Below are positions 42,223 to 54,932 of a stretch of DNA of 64,000 nt, piece by piece. This stretch comes from Malurus cyaneus samueli (Eukaryota > Chordata > Aves > Passeriformes > Maluridae). Each line of letters opens with the position of its first letter. Within the stretch, counting starts at the first letter, position 1. Where the stretch lies: assembly GCA_009741485.1 (NCBI GenBank), contig CM019227.1:10216938-10280937 (forward strand), given 5' to 3'. The notes under the pieces were generated by a model that saw nothing but the letters and a program-made list of their open reading frames with translations, was not told the DNA's origin and made no database searches. A program made the position numbers and the translations under genes.

Positions 42223-43909
42223 AGTGGTCACTGGCACTTCCCAGCCCACCCAAGCCCTCCAGCCCAGAAATGAGCCTGTGCTCCTCCCACAAAGAGCTGA
42301 GTTAAGTGCTCATAGGCTTCTGAGAATATTTTGGAGCATTCCCGATTTTAATTGGGTTTATTTAATTATTATTTACTTTGACTGAATAAACTGTTGTGTT
42401 TAAATAACACTGTTTTTGCCAAAACTCTGTCAGGGAGAAGCTGCTTTCCCTTCAGGAGCCCTCAAATGTGGGCTGCCTTCCAAGCCCCTCGGCATGGCAG
42501 CATGTGCAGCATCATCGCTCAGAGCATCCTCCTGCCCCGGCCGGGAGTGTGCTCCGTGCCAAGGGATTGCCCTGTAGCCACTGGGAGGGAAAGAGGAGCT
42601 GTGGGGCTGTTTCCAAACACATCTCCAGCAGCACTTGTTAGGGCTGTCAGGGCTGAAGGGCTTGGCTGTGCACATCCTGCAGCCAGGCAGAGCCCAGTTC
42701 CTTGTGGAGTTTGTGAGGTGAAGGGAGAACTGATCCAAAGAGCATCTGAATCATGGGCAGAATGAATGGCAGAGCTTGAAAAACTGGGGAGAAAAGGGAG
42801 CTGAACTCCAGGGGTGGATGCATTTTGTGGATAGTGACAGCACCAAACAACAGCAGTGGTAGATTACAAGCAGATACATCCCCATTCCAAATCCACCTGT
42901 GGGGATGGTTCTTGTTCATTTCTTTTCTTCTCTTTTTATTTTTTAAATCATTGTTAAATGCTCTGGAGACAGTCTGGGGGAGCTGGGGGTGCTCAGCCTG
43001 TGGCACTGTGAGGTGATGGATGCAAAGGGCCCGTGATGGGCTCGGCGCTGTGTTGGTGCCTCTCCCCCAGCCCAGCAGAGTCTGAGGGTCCCACCAGGAC
43101 CGGGACACACTGGGGACACGCTGCCCTTCCAGCACATCGGGGTGATCTCTGCTCCAGCAGCAACTTTTTCATCACTTGGTTTCCTTATTTGGTGTTTCTT
43201 TAATAATTAGTGGCAGATTTTATACTTATGTTTGCAATTATCTGGATGCCTCTGGGACATGTTCTGCCAGATAATTGAATCTCCTGGTCTGTGACTGCAG
43301 GGACGGCTGGGGAGTGTGGGCTGGAGCCCGGGAATGCTGTGCTGCCTGTTGGTGTCATGTTAAGACAAATTGAGCTTTTTCCTTTTAAAAAACTACTGGA
43401 AACAAAGTGTTTTGCTTTGCCGTCCTCAGCACAAGCTTTGCTGGAGCCTAGACTGGAGAAGAAAATGCATGATTATCAGTAATTAACAGGCTAAATGTTT
43501 TAATTAGATGCAGTGGATCCTCCATGTGCCCAGCTCTAGTGACTGACACTGGTGAGCTGTGGGGCAGCAGGAATGGGGGTCCCAGACAAATGGATGCTGT
43601 GTGCAGCCTTTTATGGGAAGGCAGGAGAGGGGCCCCTGTGCCTGGCACCACTCTGCTGGTGCTGCTGGGACCTGGGTCTGTGCAGGGCATGTCCCTGTCC
43701 CTCCAGAGAGAGCTCAACGTGTCACTTCTTGTCTTAGCACGTGACATTGGGATGTAAAGTGCCAAGCGAGGGAAAAGGAACCTCCACGTTAGAGCTGCTC
43801 TCGAGGGTAAGTGCAAAACTGATCGGCTTCTAAACCTTTCTTTTTTAGGGATATTCATTGAAATCCATTCCATTCCCACTGCTAATACTTGTAGGGCCTG
43901 GCAGGGGAT

Positions 43910-44036
43910 CAGAGAATCACAAACTGGTTGGGGTTGGAAGAACCCTTACAGACCATCCAGTTCCACTCCCCTTCCACTAGAACAGGTTGCTCCAAAACTC
44001 ATCCAGCCTGGCCTTGGACAGCAGGGCCAAGGGGGT
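43910..44036 (-). mobile_element. CR1 LINE 3' fragment
   Basis: Starts with cagagaatcacaaactggtt and ggggttggaagaacccttac, the complement of the CR1 tail, and runs into cagcctggccttggacagca. 5' truncated. Confidence 0.8.
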
Positions 44037-44535
44037 CCATGAGTCCCACCAGCTAGTGGGGCTGGGTGCTCTGCACCCCCTGAGCTCCCTCAACCACCCT
44101 GCTGGCTGCAGAGCGAGGACAGACCCACCACATCCAGCCAAGTGCACTTGTGCTGTGTTTCCATGTAGGTGATGGAAGAATTGGCAAATCATGCCCAGGA
44201 AAATGTAACCGGCGATCTTGGCAGCACAGAGGAACAGGTAAGAGGTGCTTGAAGCCTGATTTTAAAGGTGGTCTTCGGCCCACATGAAGATGGCCAGGGT
44301 GAGTGTCTGGTACAAGAAATGGAACAATTTCAGTTTCAGGTCCGGGTCTGCCAGGAGTTGCAGGGGCTGGGATCACTCCCTGTGCTGAACCTTTGTGCCA
44401 CTGCAGAGGGACCCATCGTGTGGGGTTCATAGTGCCAGCCCTGCTCCCTGCCCAGCCTCCCCTGTGCACCCCCTGCTCTGCGCTTCACCCCAGCCACAAA
44501 GCAGTTAATGGCTGTTGATTCGGTGTGCTCAGCTC

Positions 44536-44611
44536 TCCGTGAGGCTCTGGATGCTCCGTGAGGCTCTGGATACTCTGTGAGCCTCTGGATGCTCCATGAG
44601 GCTCGGGATGT
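44536..44611. repeat. 19-bp minisatellite, four units
   Basis: Units of the form tccgtgaggctctggatgc at 44536, 44555, 44574 and 44593, the last two diverged. Confidence 0.85.
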
Positions 44612-47057
44612 GGCACAGAACCCCCCAGTCTCCAGGGATCTCGTGGCATTTTGCCCAGATGGCACCAATCTGTGTCTCAAGGACATAACCTGGCACTGAC
44701 AGCTCCGCACAGCAGTGCCAGAGAGACAGAGGCAGCCAGAGCGCTCCTTCATCTCTGCCAAAAGGGAAGAAAAGCTCCTGGAAATGCCAGGAATTCTGCC
44801 GGTCACTCCCTGTTGTCTCCAAGGATGAGCCGGCTCCCAGCCTGGCTTGCTTGGGGCAGGGGCAGTGCCGGCCGTGCATGGGAGCCCTGCTCCCTGAGAG
44901 GAGAGGCTGTGCTCTGGCAGGGCAGGGAGGTGAGATGTGCCCACCATTCCCACCGTGTCCCTGGTGCCACCTGTGCCTGGCTCTGCTGCCAGCCTCATCT
45001 TGGCATCACTCTGGCCCGGGTTCAGCTGGCAGCAGCATGAGGGACAGCACGGTGGTAACTTGGGTACAATTTGGGTTGTGCTTTCCTTGTGCTGCAGTCA
45101 TGGAGGGCAGGGGGTTCACAGAGTGCTGGGGGAAGGGTGCATCTCCTTCCCACCGTGGAGCCATGCCAGCAGCCCTGGCCACCGGACCTGCTCTGTCCTT
45201 CCCTGCTGAGGATTCTCTGTGCACTGCCTGACTGGAGCCAGCAGGGAGGACCTGGGGACAGGAGCAGCCCAGCCCCGTGTGGGAATGATCTTCTCTCTGC
45301 GCCCATGCCCTTTGACAGGTGTGTGTCCATGTTTGGGAGGACAGAGGGGTGTGGGGCAGCACCCATGACCCCTCATCCTTGGGGCTGGGCACTCAGCCCA
45401 GCCCACGGGCACTGGGAGATGCAGGTTGCCTGATCCCAGTGGTTTTCCACCCCTTTTGGCTCCCCAGATGTGATATTGCTGGTGTTGAACCCTCCTCCCC
45501 ACTGCCTGTGCTGGCGCCTCTTGCGCCAGAGCCCTTGTGATTCTGGGGGAGCTGTGAGCACATTCTGGCAGCAGCAGCTCCCGAATTAACCCAGAGCCCC
45601 CAGGACACCCCAGAATGCGGGTGAAGCACCAGCAGTGCCACCTCCTGTGCAGGGAGGCTCTGGCAGGGCCACCACGGCTCTAACAAACCCCGGTGCCGGG
45701 AGCTGCCCAGAGCCCTGCGCAGGACCCCTGCAGCACGAGATGAAAATCGGGTTTGTCTCTCTCTCTTCCCCTTTTCCCCAGCATGTGGCCAGCGGGCTGT
45801 TCCCTCAGCGCAGTGGTTGAGAGCCCGAGCTGCAGCCAGCCCTCTCCCGCGGCTCCGTGTGCCGGGAATGCCAATGAAGCTCTGGCTCACCACGCACACA
45901 CTGCAGCGCGCATCCATCCGGAATGCAGAGCAGCCATGGGTGGAGGAATGGAGCCAGTTATGCTGGAGCTCCTGTCCAATTAGTTAAACTAATTGTGAGC
46001 GAGGAGGGCGGTCAGGTACCCGTGGTGTCCCCACCGACACTCCCCAGGGCCAGACCTCGACCCTCTCCATAGGGCTGGGGTTTCCAATTTCGCTGCGGTG
46101 CTGGATTTCCAGAGGGAAGGCTTTCCTATTTATTTATTTCCCTGATCTGTACAGTAGCGTGCAGGCAGAACCGAGGTGGAATTGCAGCCTGTTGATGCCC
46201 AGCAGGGCTGTGGCTGGTTTGTAACTCTATCCTTGTACCGAATCTCGCGTTCCTGTGCCCTGCCCACCTGCACTCAAGAGTTTATAACAATCCTCTTTTT
46301 GCTGATAGCGTGAGCAGCCCCTCTGATCCCACTGAGTGAAGATCAGTCAGATGGGGAGAGGGGAGATACTTTGTGGAATTGCAGACATTTATGTGCCTTG
46401 TTATTTTATGCTTGAAATTAAGAAAATTTCAAACAATGCCTTGATATGGCAGGAACGAGGCTTTGGAAGTGACCTGTGGTATTTTTGGCTGGGAAAAAAA
46501 TATCTACACAGGCATTTTTAAACATAAATGTGTGCATGTAGATAAATCAGGGCTCTATAGGGGCAATAGGGTGGGGCCTTGTCCAGCCGTGGGGATGGGT
46601 GGGTGCTCATCGAACCCAATAGTCCTCCCAATCTGCTGTGACAGATTCCAGCTTGATCGAGCCACAAACACCAACCCAGAACAGTAGCGTGGATTTGGTT
46701 ATTAACAAAGGACAGATTCAGCCGGTGCTGGCACTGCTCCAAGCACGGGCGCTGCTGAGGAGCGTGGAGGGTGTATTAAATATTCATCAAAATCTTGGCA
46801 CTTCAGTCCCATCTCTTGCTCCTCTGTCCCCTCCTCTCAAAATTATTTGGTCCTAAAGGTTAGAAGCCGGCTTCAAAAATTAATTGTTTCATTAACCCCT
46901 TTATAAATTAGATTTTTACAACTAAGTTTTTTAGGGTCGCCGCAAAATGGGTCGTGGTGGCCCTTCATCAGGTTTGTTCATCACGTCAGCCCTGACCCCA
47001 GCACGTGACGGTGAACCGATGATTGCGGCAGCATGTGACCCTAAAATGCACGTAGCT

Positions 47058-47058
<1 letters not shown>

Positions 47059-47089
<31 letters not shown>
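47059..47089 (+). repeat. Poly(A) tract of 31 bases
   Basis: Uninterrupted A run in otherwise GC-rich sequence. It could be a retroposon tail, but no recognisable element precedes it. Confidence 0.95.
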
Positions 47090-47091
<2 letters not shown>

Positions 47092-47099
47092 TTAATAAA

Positions 47100-48510
47100 T
47101 ATTCGGCAGGTTTGTCTCCTGCCTGCCTTCACCTGCCCGGCGTGGCGGAGCCGTACCCGCTCCGTGCCGCCGCGGAGCTGCCAAGCCCTGCCCTCCGCGC
47201 CAGCACCACAGCTCCCCACTCGGTGAGTGAACAGACACCTCCAGCAATTAATTAGCGCTGCCGCGTGGTTCATTATCATGCGGGGCACGCGTGGGCTCCT
47301 CCGCCGGCGGCTGCCCGGGGGCTCGGGCAGGGGTCAGGCGTGAGGGCGGGGTGGCATCTCCGCGTGGCCGAGCCCCGTGCGCGCTCCCGCTGGCCCGATG
47401 CTCCACCGAGGGCTCCGGGGCTCAGGCACTGCGCCGGCTTCGCTGCCTCCGTGCCGGGTTTTGAACCTGGGTGTCCTGCGTGGGGTTGGCTCGGGGGGTG
47501 GCTCTTCTTCCTCCCAGTCCAAGGAGCGGCTGGTGGCGGGGGCTCAGCGGTGACGCCGGGCTGCCAGTCCCGAAGCGGCAGCTCTCACACAATGCGGGTT
47601 TTATTTCCGACGCCTTATCGCTCCTCAGTGATGTCCCCAGGGATGTCCCGCTGATGTCCCCGCTGGGGTGGGGCCACCCCCTGACCCCCGATCGCTGCTG
47701 TGTGGGAGCTGGGGCTGAATCCGTAATGTCGGGAGCGCGGTGCCGGCGAGGGGCCGGAGCGAGCCGGGTGCGGGCGCTGCCGGCCGCCCATCATTAGGAT
47801 GCAGGTCCATCACCATCTCCCTGGAGACCATGGGAACTGCGGCCGGGTGAATCGCGTCTGGGGCGGCTGGCAGCCGTGCTGGGAGAGGGCAGCTGCGTGC
47901 CGGGGTGCGAATGAATTACTGCCCTGTGCCGGCTCGGCCTTTGTTCCCCCGTTGTCAGGGCAGGAACGGGAGAGTGCCCAGGGGAGCCGGGGCACGGGGC
48001 AGTGCCCGGCCCTGCGCACCCCTCACACCCCCCGCAGGCTTAAACGCCAGCAACAACTTCATAATTTTTTGTCCTTGAGCTAATTATTCAGCAGAGCTCT
48101 TTGGGGCTGACACCGATAGGAGCTGCCGTTCCGGTGCGGCGCTGTCGCGGCTCTGATCCCGTATTTAACACTCGGGGCATTCCTGGGCCACTGCGAGCCC
48201 TTTGTGCCACCGAACGGGGCCATATGTTGCAGAGGCATCTCTGAGGATCTTGCTGGAACTGCAGAGAAAGGGATTTCTGAATCCTGCTGAACGCGGCTGC
48301 CAATCCCCCGGCGTCCCGGCCTTGTGAGCGCCTGGAATGTGCGGCGGCGGCTTTGGCAAACACGGGCTCGTGCTTGGAGTCGGGATTTGCCATCTGGGGG
48401 AATGAGCTCCGCAAGCTTTTAATTGGCACCAGCATCCGCCCTGCCCCGCTCTCACGTTTGCTGCCGCTCCCGAGTCCGGCTCTTGTTTAATTCCATCGCA
48501 GGGACGGCCG
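47100..48510. promoter_or_regulatory. CpG-rich block, possible distal promoter or regulatory island
   Basis: CpG-dense segments at about 47130-47220, 47280-47580 and 47690-47870 alternate with homeodomain-type sites such as attaattagc and tcattatcatg. A consensus-like donor, ctcg|gtgagt, occurs at 47223. No coding exon is recognised, and transcription cannot be shown from sequence. Confidence 0.4.
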
Positions 48511-51500
48511 TGGCGCTGCTGGAGGATGATTTTTCCCTGCTGCTCACAGAGATTGTCTCTGCCCAGCAGGCGGCTGTCCCTGAGCACACCGACCAGCCAC
48601 CGGCCCCCGCTCGCTCCTCCGCTCTCCCGCAGCACTTTCCTCACATTCTGGATTTTTACTGGGTTTAATTGCTTCTGCAATAACTTCATGGTAGGAATTA
48701 TGCTCCCATCAAAACCTGCTCCGGGGAATGTTCCCCTGTGGTAGGAGTGAGATAAGTGGGAGGGAGAGGATGTGGTGGAAGCCCCAGTGCCACCTTGGCA
48801 TCCCCCACATGCTGTGCTGCCCCCGTGTTGCACATCCAGCCCATGAAGTCTCACCTGTAGCTGTGGCTGTGCACAGCTTCTGGCAGCTCCAGGACATCAG
48901 CATCGTGTCTTGGGGGCCAGGGTCACTCCTGGGTGCAAACCTCCAGCTGTGCACCACTGTGCTGGCCGGCAAGAGGGACAGCCAAATCCCACTGCAGCAG
49001 CTCCTCAGATCACAACGCCAGAGCCGCCCCAAGCAGGGAGGCTTCCTCCCCTCTCCTCCTCCTCACTCCCATTTCTTCCGTCCCAGCTCTGGGCTGGAGC
49101 CAGCCCTGTCACTCTGCTCACATTGCTCCCCACGGATCACGAGCTTCAGGGCTGCCCCGGGTGCTTCTCTTCCAGGCTCCATTGCTGCTTCCATGCAGTT
49201 CATGTGCTGATCTCTCCTAAGGAACTGGGAGCTGCAGAGCTGGGAGGATACCTGATGGATGCAAAGAGAGGGAGCAGCCACCCTCCAGCAGCCAGCTGAG
49301 TGCCCCCACCAGGGACCTTCCACCAGGACCTTCCTTCAGGACCAGGGATCAGATCTTTTCTCTAAATCTTCCCACGGGACCTTCCTGACTGTCACACTGC
49401 AGCTCTCCCAAGTGCTCCATCCACATGGACCTTGTGCTTTGTGGTTTCCACTGCTGAGTTTGCTCCACAGCTGTGCGTGCTGCCAACACTAAACCTTCAA
49501 ACGTGAGAGCTGACCTCTGCAGGACACCAGGGCTCTGTTGATAAACCTGTACAGGACCCTGAGTTTCCCAGCCCTTGCAAAACCCAGAGCCAAGGACGCT
49601 CAGGAAAACTCCCATGGACAGCTCGAAGAATTAAGAATGAGTTCATCAGAGGCTGTGAACAAATGGTTGGTGATTAAGGCCCCCAGCAAACATTGAGTTT
49701 GCTGCATGCAGCCCAGAGAGGCTGGTGGGGACAGGGTTGAGGTGAGTGGGCTGTCCCTGCCGTGTGCATCCCACGGTGGCTGGTGTGCAGGGCACTTTTG
49801 GGCTGCTGACAGAGGGGGAAGGAGCCCGTGGGACACAGCTTCACCCTGGCTCCTGCCTTGGGAAGATGTGCCACGATGGAGTTCCAGGTTTGGCACAGCC
49901 CTTTCTGCTAAAGCTGAGCATCCTCACAGGGATCCACCAGCTGCTTCCTGACCTGTCCACAGTGGACATGGAGAGCAGCTGCTTCCTTCCCCTTTTGCAG
50001 CAGCTCTTTGTCCATCACAGAGGGGGCAGCAGCGTATTCTGGGGACAGTTCATGCGGGCTTTGACCCGGTGTGGGATAGGGATGTGTGGGCCCCAGCTGA
50101 AGGGGCTGTGGCAGGAGGAGTGGGGTGAGCTGCCAGGGTCTGCCCAGCACTCCTTGGACTGCGGTTTTTATCCCTCCTCCTGCTTCTCTCACCCAAATAA
50201 ACAGGGCTGGGGCACCCACTCCCCACCCAGGCTCCCCACCAGCCAGGGGACAGCTGAGTCCAGACAGCCCTCTCCAGGCATTCCCAGCCACTCCACTGGG
50301 TCTCTGGGATCCCCATCTCAAACCATCAGCACACAAAGGACAGCTCTCCCTTTTGATTTAATAAGTATCTGGAAATGTCATAAAAGACGTGATAATAAAA
50401 TATCAGATGCAGGAAAATGAGTAGCCAAAGGCATTGAGAAAAGGGACGAGAGTAAACGCAGTAGATTAAGACACTAATTCCCATTCCTTGTATGTTCTCC
50501 ATCTTTCCTGTGTCTTGACAGACAGAAATAAATGCCCCCCACTTCCCGGGAAGCACTATCTGCCTCTCCCTGCTGGATTGTCACCACGGGGTGCCCACAG
50601 CCATAACAGCCCATTTATCCTCCAGATTTGATGCTTTATCTCTTTCAGAGGAGAGGCTGGGCTGGCTCATCCCTGCTCCCACCACCAGCACTTGCAGTTA
50701 AAGGGCAGGTCGAGATTCCGATGGTAATGGCTAAATTTGATTTTTACTGCTCTGAAGTATCTCTGCAAATTAAAGACCCAATTTGTGCCTTTGTTTTGAC
50801 CATGCAACAAGGTGACAGGAGCAAAACCAAAACCAGAAGGGAAAATAGTGCCAGGGATTTTGGAGAAGCTGTCAGGTCCTGCTGTAACTCTGTCACAGTG
50901 AGGGTTGGGGGCAGGGATTTTCTTCCAAACACAGCTTTGGAGCAAATCAACTGCCAGTAAAGCAGTTACTGCTTTAAATCCCAAGCCCAACACGGTGCTA
51001 TGAAGGCAGGAGCAGGGTCAGCAGCGAGGTGATGGATGTGTTAATGTTTTAACAGGCCAACCACCTCATAAATGCTGGGTTCTGGAGCAACTGACCTGGT
51101 CACAATGGCAATAAAGGGCCATCCCCAAGGCTCTGCTCCAGGAGTCCACAATCCTCCCATGGAAAGGCTTAAGTGGCTTTTAACAATATCTATATTGTCA
51201 GAGCCCGGTGCCCCCCTTGTCTGTGCAAGCATCATCACTTGAGCTCCGGGGATATTGCAATTGAAAACCCCAGAAATGATCCCTGAGTGTGGGTGAGCTC
51301 CGTGTTTGCTCTGTGGGGAGCAGGACCTGCATGTGGAACATCCCGTTGGGAGCTCAGCTGGCTGAAGAGGGATGGGACCTCAGCAGTGCCCAGCCCAGGG
51401 GAGCAGTGGAGGGCGGCCAGCCTGGGGGGCTTCACAGGAACCCACCAGGGAGGGGTTCACAGCCACCACCAGCTCTTCCAGGGCAGCAGGAGCAGATGGA

Positions 51501-52959
51501 GCTCAGCCTGCAGTCAGACTGGGCTCTCCTGGTGGATTCATCTGTGTACTGGGTGTGCTGTTTATGTGTCAGGCATCCCTCTGGTGTACTGCGCTTTCCT
51601 CCTGTGTGCAGAGGGTTCCTCTTGTGTGCTGGGTGTTCTGCTCAGATATTGGGTATTCCTGTGGCATACTGTGTATTGCTGTCATTTACCAGGCATTCCT
51701 CTCCTGCCCTAGACACCCTCACCCTATGCTGTGTCCCACTCTCCAGTGCTGGCACTGGGAGCAGCATTAGCACGGGGAAGGGCTGCTGTTTTGTTCTTTG
51801 GGTTCCTGTTTTGCCGTTGTGTGTCAGACCACTCATGGCATCTGCAGCTCTACCCACAGCCACAGTGGATGCTTTTAGATTTCTCTGTGCTGTTCGTTGG
51901 CCAGTTCCCAGATTTCTCCTGGGTTCCAGCAGGCTGGAGTGTTGTGAACACGTGGAGCTGAGGGATTTGTCCCACCAGCTGCTTCGCTGTGGGAAGGGCC
52001 AGCATGGTCCTGTTTCTGTAGCTGTAAATAAGGGAGATTCCAAACATGAGTCATTTGTCAAGCAAAATATATGGCAAATGTCTCCAGAATGTCACCTCCA
52101 GCACAATGATGGAACTGAATAGGAGATGATGGGACAATATTGGAGAACAGACAGCATGGGCAGCCCCGTTCCCTGCTCCAGCAGCACAGGGACAGCCTGG
52201 AGTGCCCCTTTTCATCCCCGGCTCCCAGCTGCTCCTGGGCTCCCATGGGAAGATGCAGCTGAGGAGGGGGTGGCAGTGGCCACCTTGGCAAAGGCTCTGG
52301 TGGTCAAAAGGGGCCGAGGTGGAGACAGGTATTGAGAGTGGCTCTGTGCGTTCAGTTTGTTCTGTGTGGGCTGTGACCTGTGCCCGCTCTCGTGTTGGTG
52401 ATGGTGGCAGAGCAGCTCCAACCCTGGCAGCAGGAGCAGGGGCAGAAATCCCACCTGGGCAGTGACTGGCACCAGACCTTGCCCTCTGCCTCTCTTCGGG
52501 CACTGCTGAGCCCGATCTGTCGCTGCTGGGGCTCCCCAGGGCTCCCCACCAAGCATGGTGAGGCATCCCCCTTCCCTTTGGAGCATCCCTTCCCCACACT
52601 GACCCCTCCACACACAGCTTTGTCCCAGCCACCAGAGGCAAGTGTGGCTGCAATGAAAAGTAAATTGAATATCCTTGTCCCCCTTTTTTTTTTGCAAATG
52701 AGTGTAGCCGTCAACTGCAGAATAAATGACACCTAATTACTGTTGGGGGGAGTTCAGGCAGGAGGGCTTGTCTGGGAGGGGATCACAGGGAAGAGCCAGC
52801 ACTGATGGAAAATGAACAAGATGCCGGCTGTAGGGAACCATAATTACAGAGGACTGACACACTGTGAGCTGTTTATGGTAATGAAGTGGTGCATCAAATC
52901 AAATTAACCTTAGTTATTTAACACAGAATGCACCGAGGACTTGGCTCAGTAGATGCTAA
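48511..52959. other. Intergenic region between the two CpG-rich blocks
   Basis: No gene recognised. Mostly GC-rich unique sequence with the degenerate repeat at 51535. AT-rich islands lie at about 50340-50480 and 52840-52930, the latter with homeodomain-type motifs (ataattaca, tcaaattaa). Confidence 0.6.
51535..51720. repeat. Degenerate tandem repeat, unit about 21 bp
   Basis: Repeated variants of a g(g/t)tattcctctgtgtgctgg-like unit. They cause a long cysteine-rich chance reading frame. Confidence 0.5.
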
Positions 52960-53431
52960 ATCCAAATCCGAAGCCGTGCCCGAGCTCGGGAAGCGACTCG
53001 AGCGCTGCTCGGGCGTCGTTTTGATTTAGGATTCGTTCCGTGAGCGGCCGCAGCGCCGGGACGGCGATGGCGAGGGCGAGCGCGGCCAGAGCGGCGGCAC
53101 AGCCTTGCGGGCAGCTCCTGGAGCCGCGGGGCTCCGGGGGTCCCGCAGCAACCGAGCCCCGCACCGTGCGCCCCGCGCTCGCCTGCCCCCGGAGCGGAGC
53201 CCGGGCCCGGTCAGGATCCTGCCCCGGGCCGACGGGGCGAGGCCGGGGGTTCTCTCCGTCCGGCAGGGTCAGGCCGCGATGTTCCCGTGCCCGGCACCGC
53301 TCCCCAGCCCCGGGCAAAGGATGCGAGCGCGCTGCGCTCCCGTAGAGGTTTCATTTCTCCTCTCTCCTCCCCACCAAGGCTGCGGCGTGCGCAGGAGGAG
53401 CGTTCCCGTCGGGATCCCTTCGCGCTGACGG
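52960..53431 (+). promoter_or_regulatory. CpG island with candidate non-coding first exon (donor at 53432)
   Basis: CpG density rises sharply at about 52965 and drops soon after 53430, where gacgg|gtgagtaac forms a near-perfect splice donor. This is the layout of a CpG-island promoter with an untranslated first exon on the + strand. In mammals the next gene after RBBP6, in the same orientation, is TNRC6A (from memory). A distal TNRC6A first exon is therefore the leading guess; a lncRNA is the alternative. Confidence 0.45.
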
Positions 53432-54865
53432 GTGAGTAACCTTTCAAATTAACCCAAACGCTCCGTTAAAGATTAATGAGCTTTCGGAAGAAGGGTCCCC
53501 TCTGTGCGCCGGGCTGTTGCGGCGCTGCACATTGCTGTGTGTGTGCCGGAGGAAGGCATTGCCGCTGCAGCCGGGGATGCCGTGACGGAGATGCCGTGAT
53601 GCACAGCTCAGCTGGGGCCGGCGGGTCCTGGGGGCATCGTGGCGAGGGCCAGAAGGGCGAAGGCACTCCGAGACTGCGGTTCTGGCACTAATGTTGAAAG
53701 GTTTTGTGTCAGCGGGGTTTCTTCGGATAAAGGGAGGAGGCAGGAGGGATGTGGCAGGCTCGGGTCAGCGATGTCGCTGCTCTGGGGTCGCTCAGGTGCA
53801 GGCAGAGCCGGGCTGGCTTTGCGAGGCAGGAATGGGTGGTGCTGGCAGTGAGGAGAGAGGGTGAGCCGGGCACGGAGCATTGTGGGGAGCTGTCTGCTGC
53901 TGGCACAGCCCAACAGGTTGTTTCGAATTGGTTTGCATTAGGAAATGTTTGTTCAGTGCCCTGCGTGCTGGCGGAGGCCTCTGGGGAGCCAGGGTGCTCC
54001 TCAGGGAAAGCATTCCCCTGCAGGTCTTCCCACTTGTTGGAACAACACCAATTGCATCTCCAGCCAAAGGCTTTCCTCTGTGTAATTGACAGAGTTTGAT
54101 GATTTTGGAGTACCTATAGCCAGGTCCATCTGGAATTGATTTTTTCCCAGGAACCTGGTGGTTCCCCTGCTTACCCAACAGGATTTAGAGCTCTGAACTT
54201 CCCTGTCACTCCTCTGAGCCTCCAATCCTCAGCTCTGCACTGGCGGCTCCCCTGAGTATAGATGAGCACCCCAGGTGTCATCCCAGCAATTCCTGCCCCA
54301 ACACTGACTCTGAATTCTGCTCCATGGTGGAGGCATTGGATTTTGTGGTTATGAATTAATTTACTTCTTTCCATCAATATGAAAATGCTGCATGAGTCCA
54401 GAGAGTTAATCGCTATTCTAGGGGAATGAAGAGCAGCGATTTCCTCTAATTCCTTTTAAATGGCCTCCAAATGAGGACTCAACAAAGACAACTAATGGCA
54501 GACGTGATTAAACTAATTTAGTAGGTGAAGCTTCGATGGGCCAGGTACAGCCTTGGGGCCCAGCAGGAGCTCCTTGAGCTCACTTGCAGCCTCTTTACCC
54601 TCACAGCTGAGTGAAACAAACTCATTAGTTTTGTTTGGTTTTGACCAGGGGATTCCCTTTCACTGTTGAAAAGACGTTTGTCTCTTTCAGCAAACCTTTT
54701 CCTTGCTGTTGCCAAATACAATCTCCCTAATGGGATACTAAATCCAGATTCAGTTAACAGGCAGCTGCATCCTCATCCCTCACCTGATCCTGCTCCTCCA
54801 AGGGTTCCTGCTGAATGCACATTAGTCTCTCACCAGCTGATAACAGCAATGAAATAGAAAGTCAA

Positions 54866-54932
54866 TGGAATGTGTCTGGGGACCTCTGGAATGTGTCTGG
54901 GGACCTTAGGGAATGTGTTTGGGGACCTCTCT
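54866..54932. repeat. 21-23 bp minisatellite, three units
   Basis: ggaatgtgtctggggacct appears three times with small changes. Confidence 0.85.

Larger units (their letters stand above)
38248..47058. other. Intergenic region downstream of RBBP6, proximal part
   Basis: No gene recognised. It contains the TG, TTTTG and CATCC arrays, the 60-bp and 19-bp tandem repeats and one antisense CR1. A moderately CpG-rich patch lies at about 40040-40560, and AT-rich islands at 39440-39680 and 43180-43290. Confidence 0.65.

Noticed and set aside
41856..42292. Repeated G-W-D-G-M minus-strand frames
   Set aside because: Artefact of the CATCC array.
44336..44998. 220-residue open frame on the - strand
   Set aside because: Crosses a 19-bp minisatellite that produces repeated residues; otherwise featureless.
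48165..48854. 229-residue open frame on the - strand
   Set aside because: GC-rich intergenic sequence with overlapping frames on both strands; no domain, no conserved-looking motif.
49746..50420. 224-residue open frame on the + strand
   Set aside because: Low-information translation in GC-rich intergenic DNA, no recognisable family, competing frames on the opposite strand.
51289..52122. 277-residue open frame on the + strand
   Set aside because: It begins with GTG, its cysteine-rich middle comes from a degenerate tandem repeat, and nothing in it resembles a known domain. No splice context or start signal supports it.
53067..53345. ATG-initiated Ala/Arg-rich frame in the 52.96-53.43 kb CpG island
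   Set aside because: The frame closes before the splice donor, has no recognisable domain, and its composition is that expected of CpG-island DNA.
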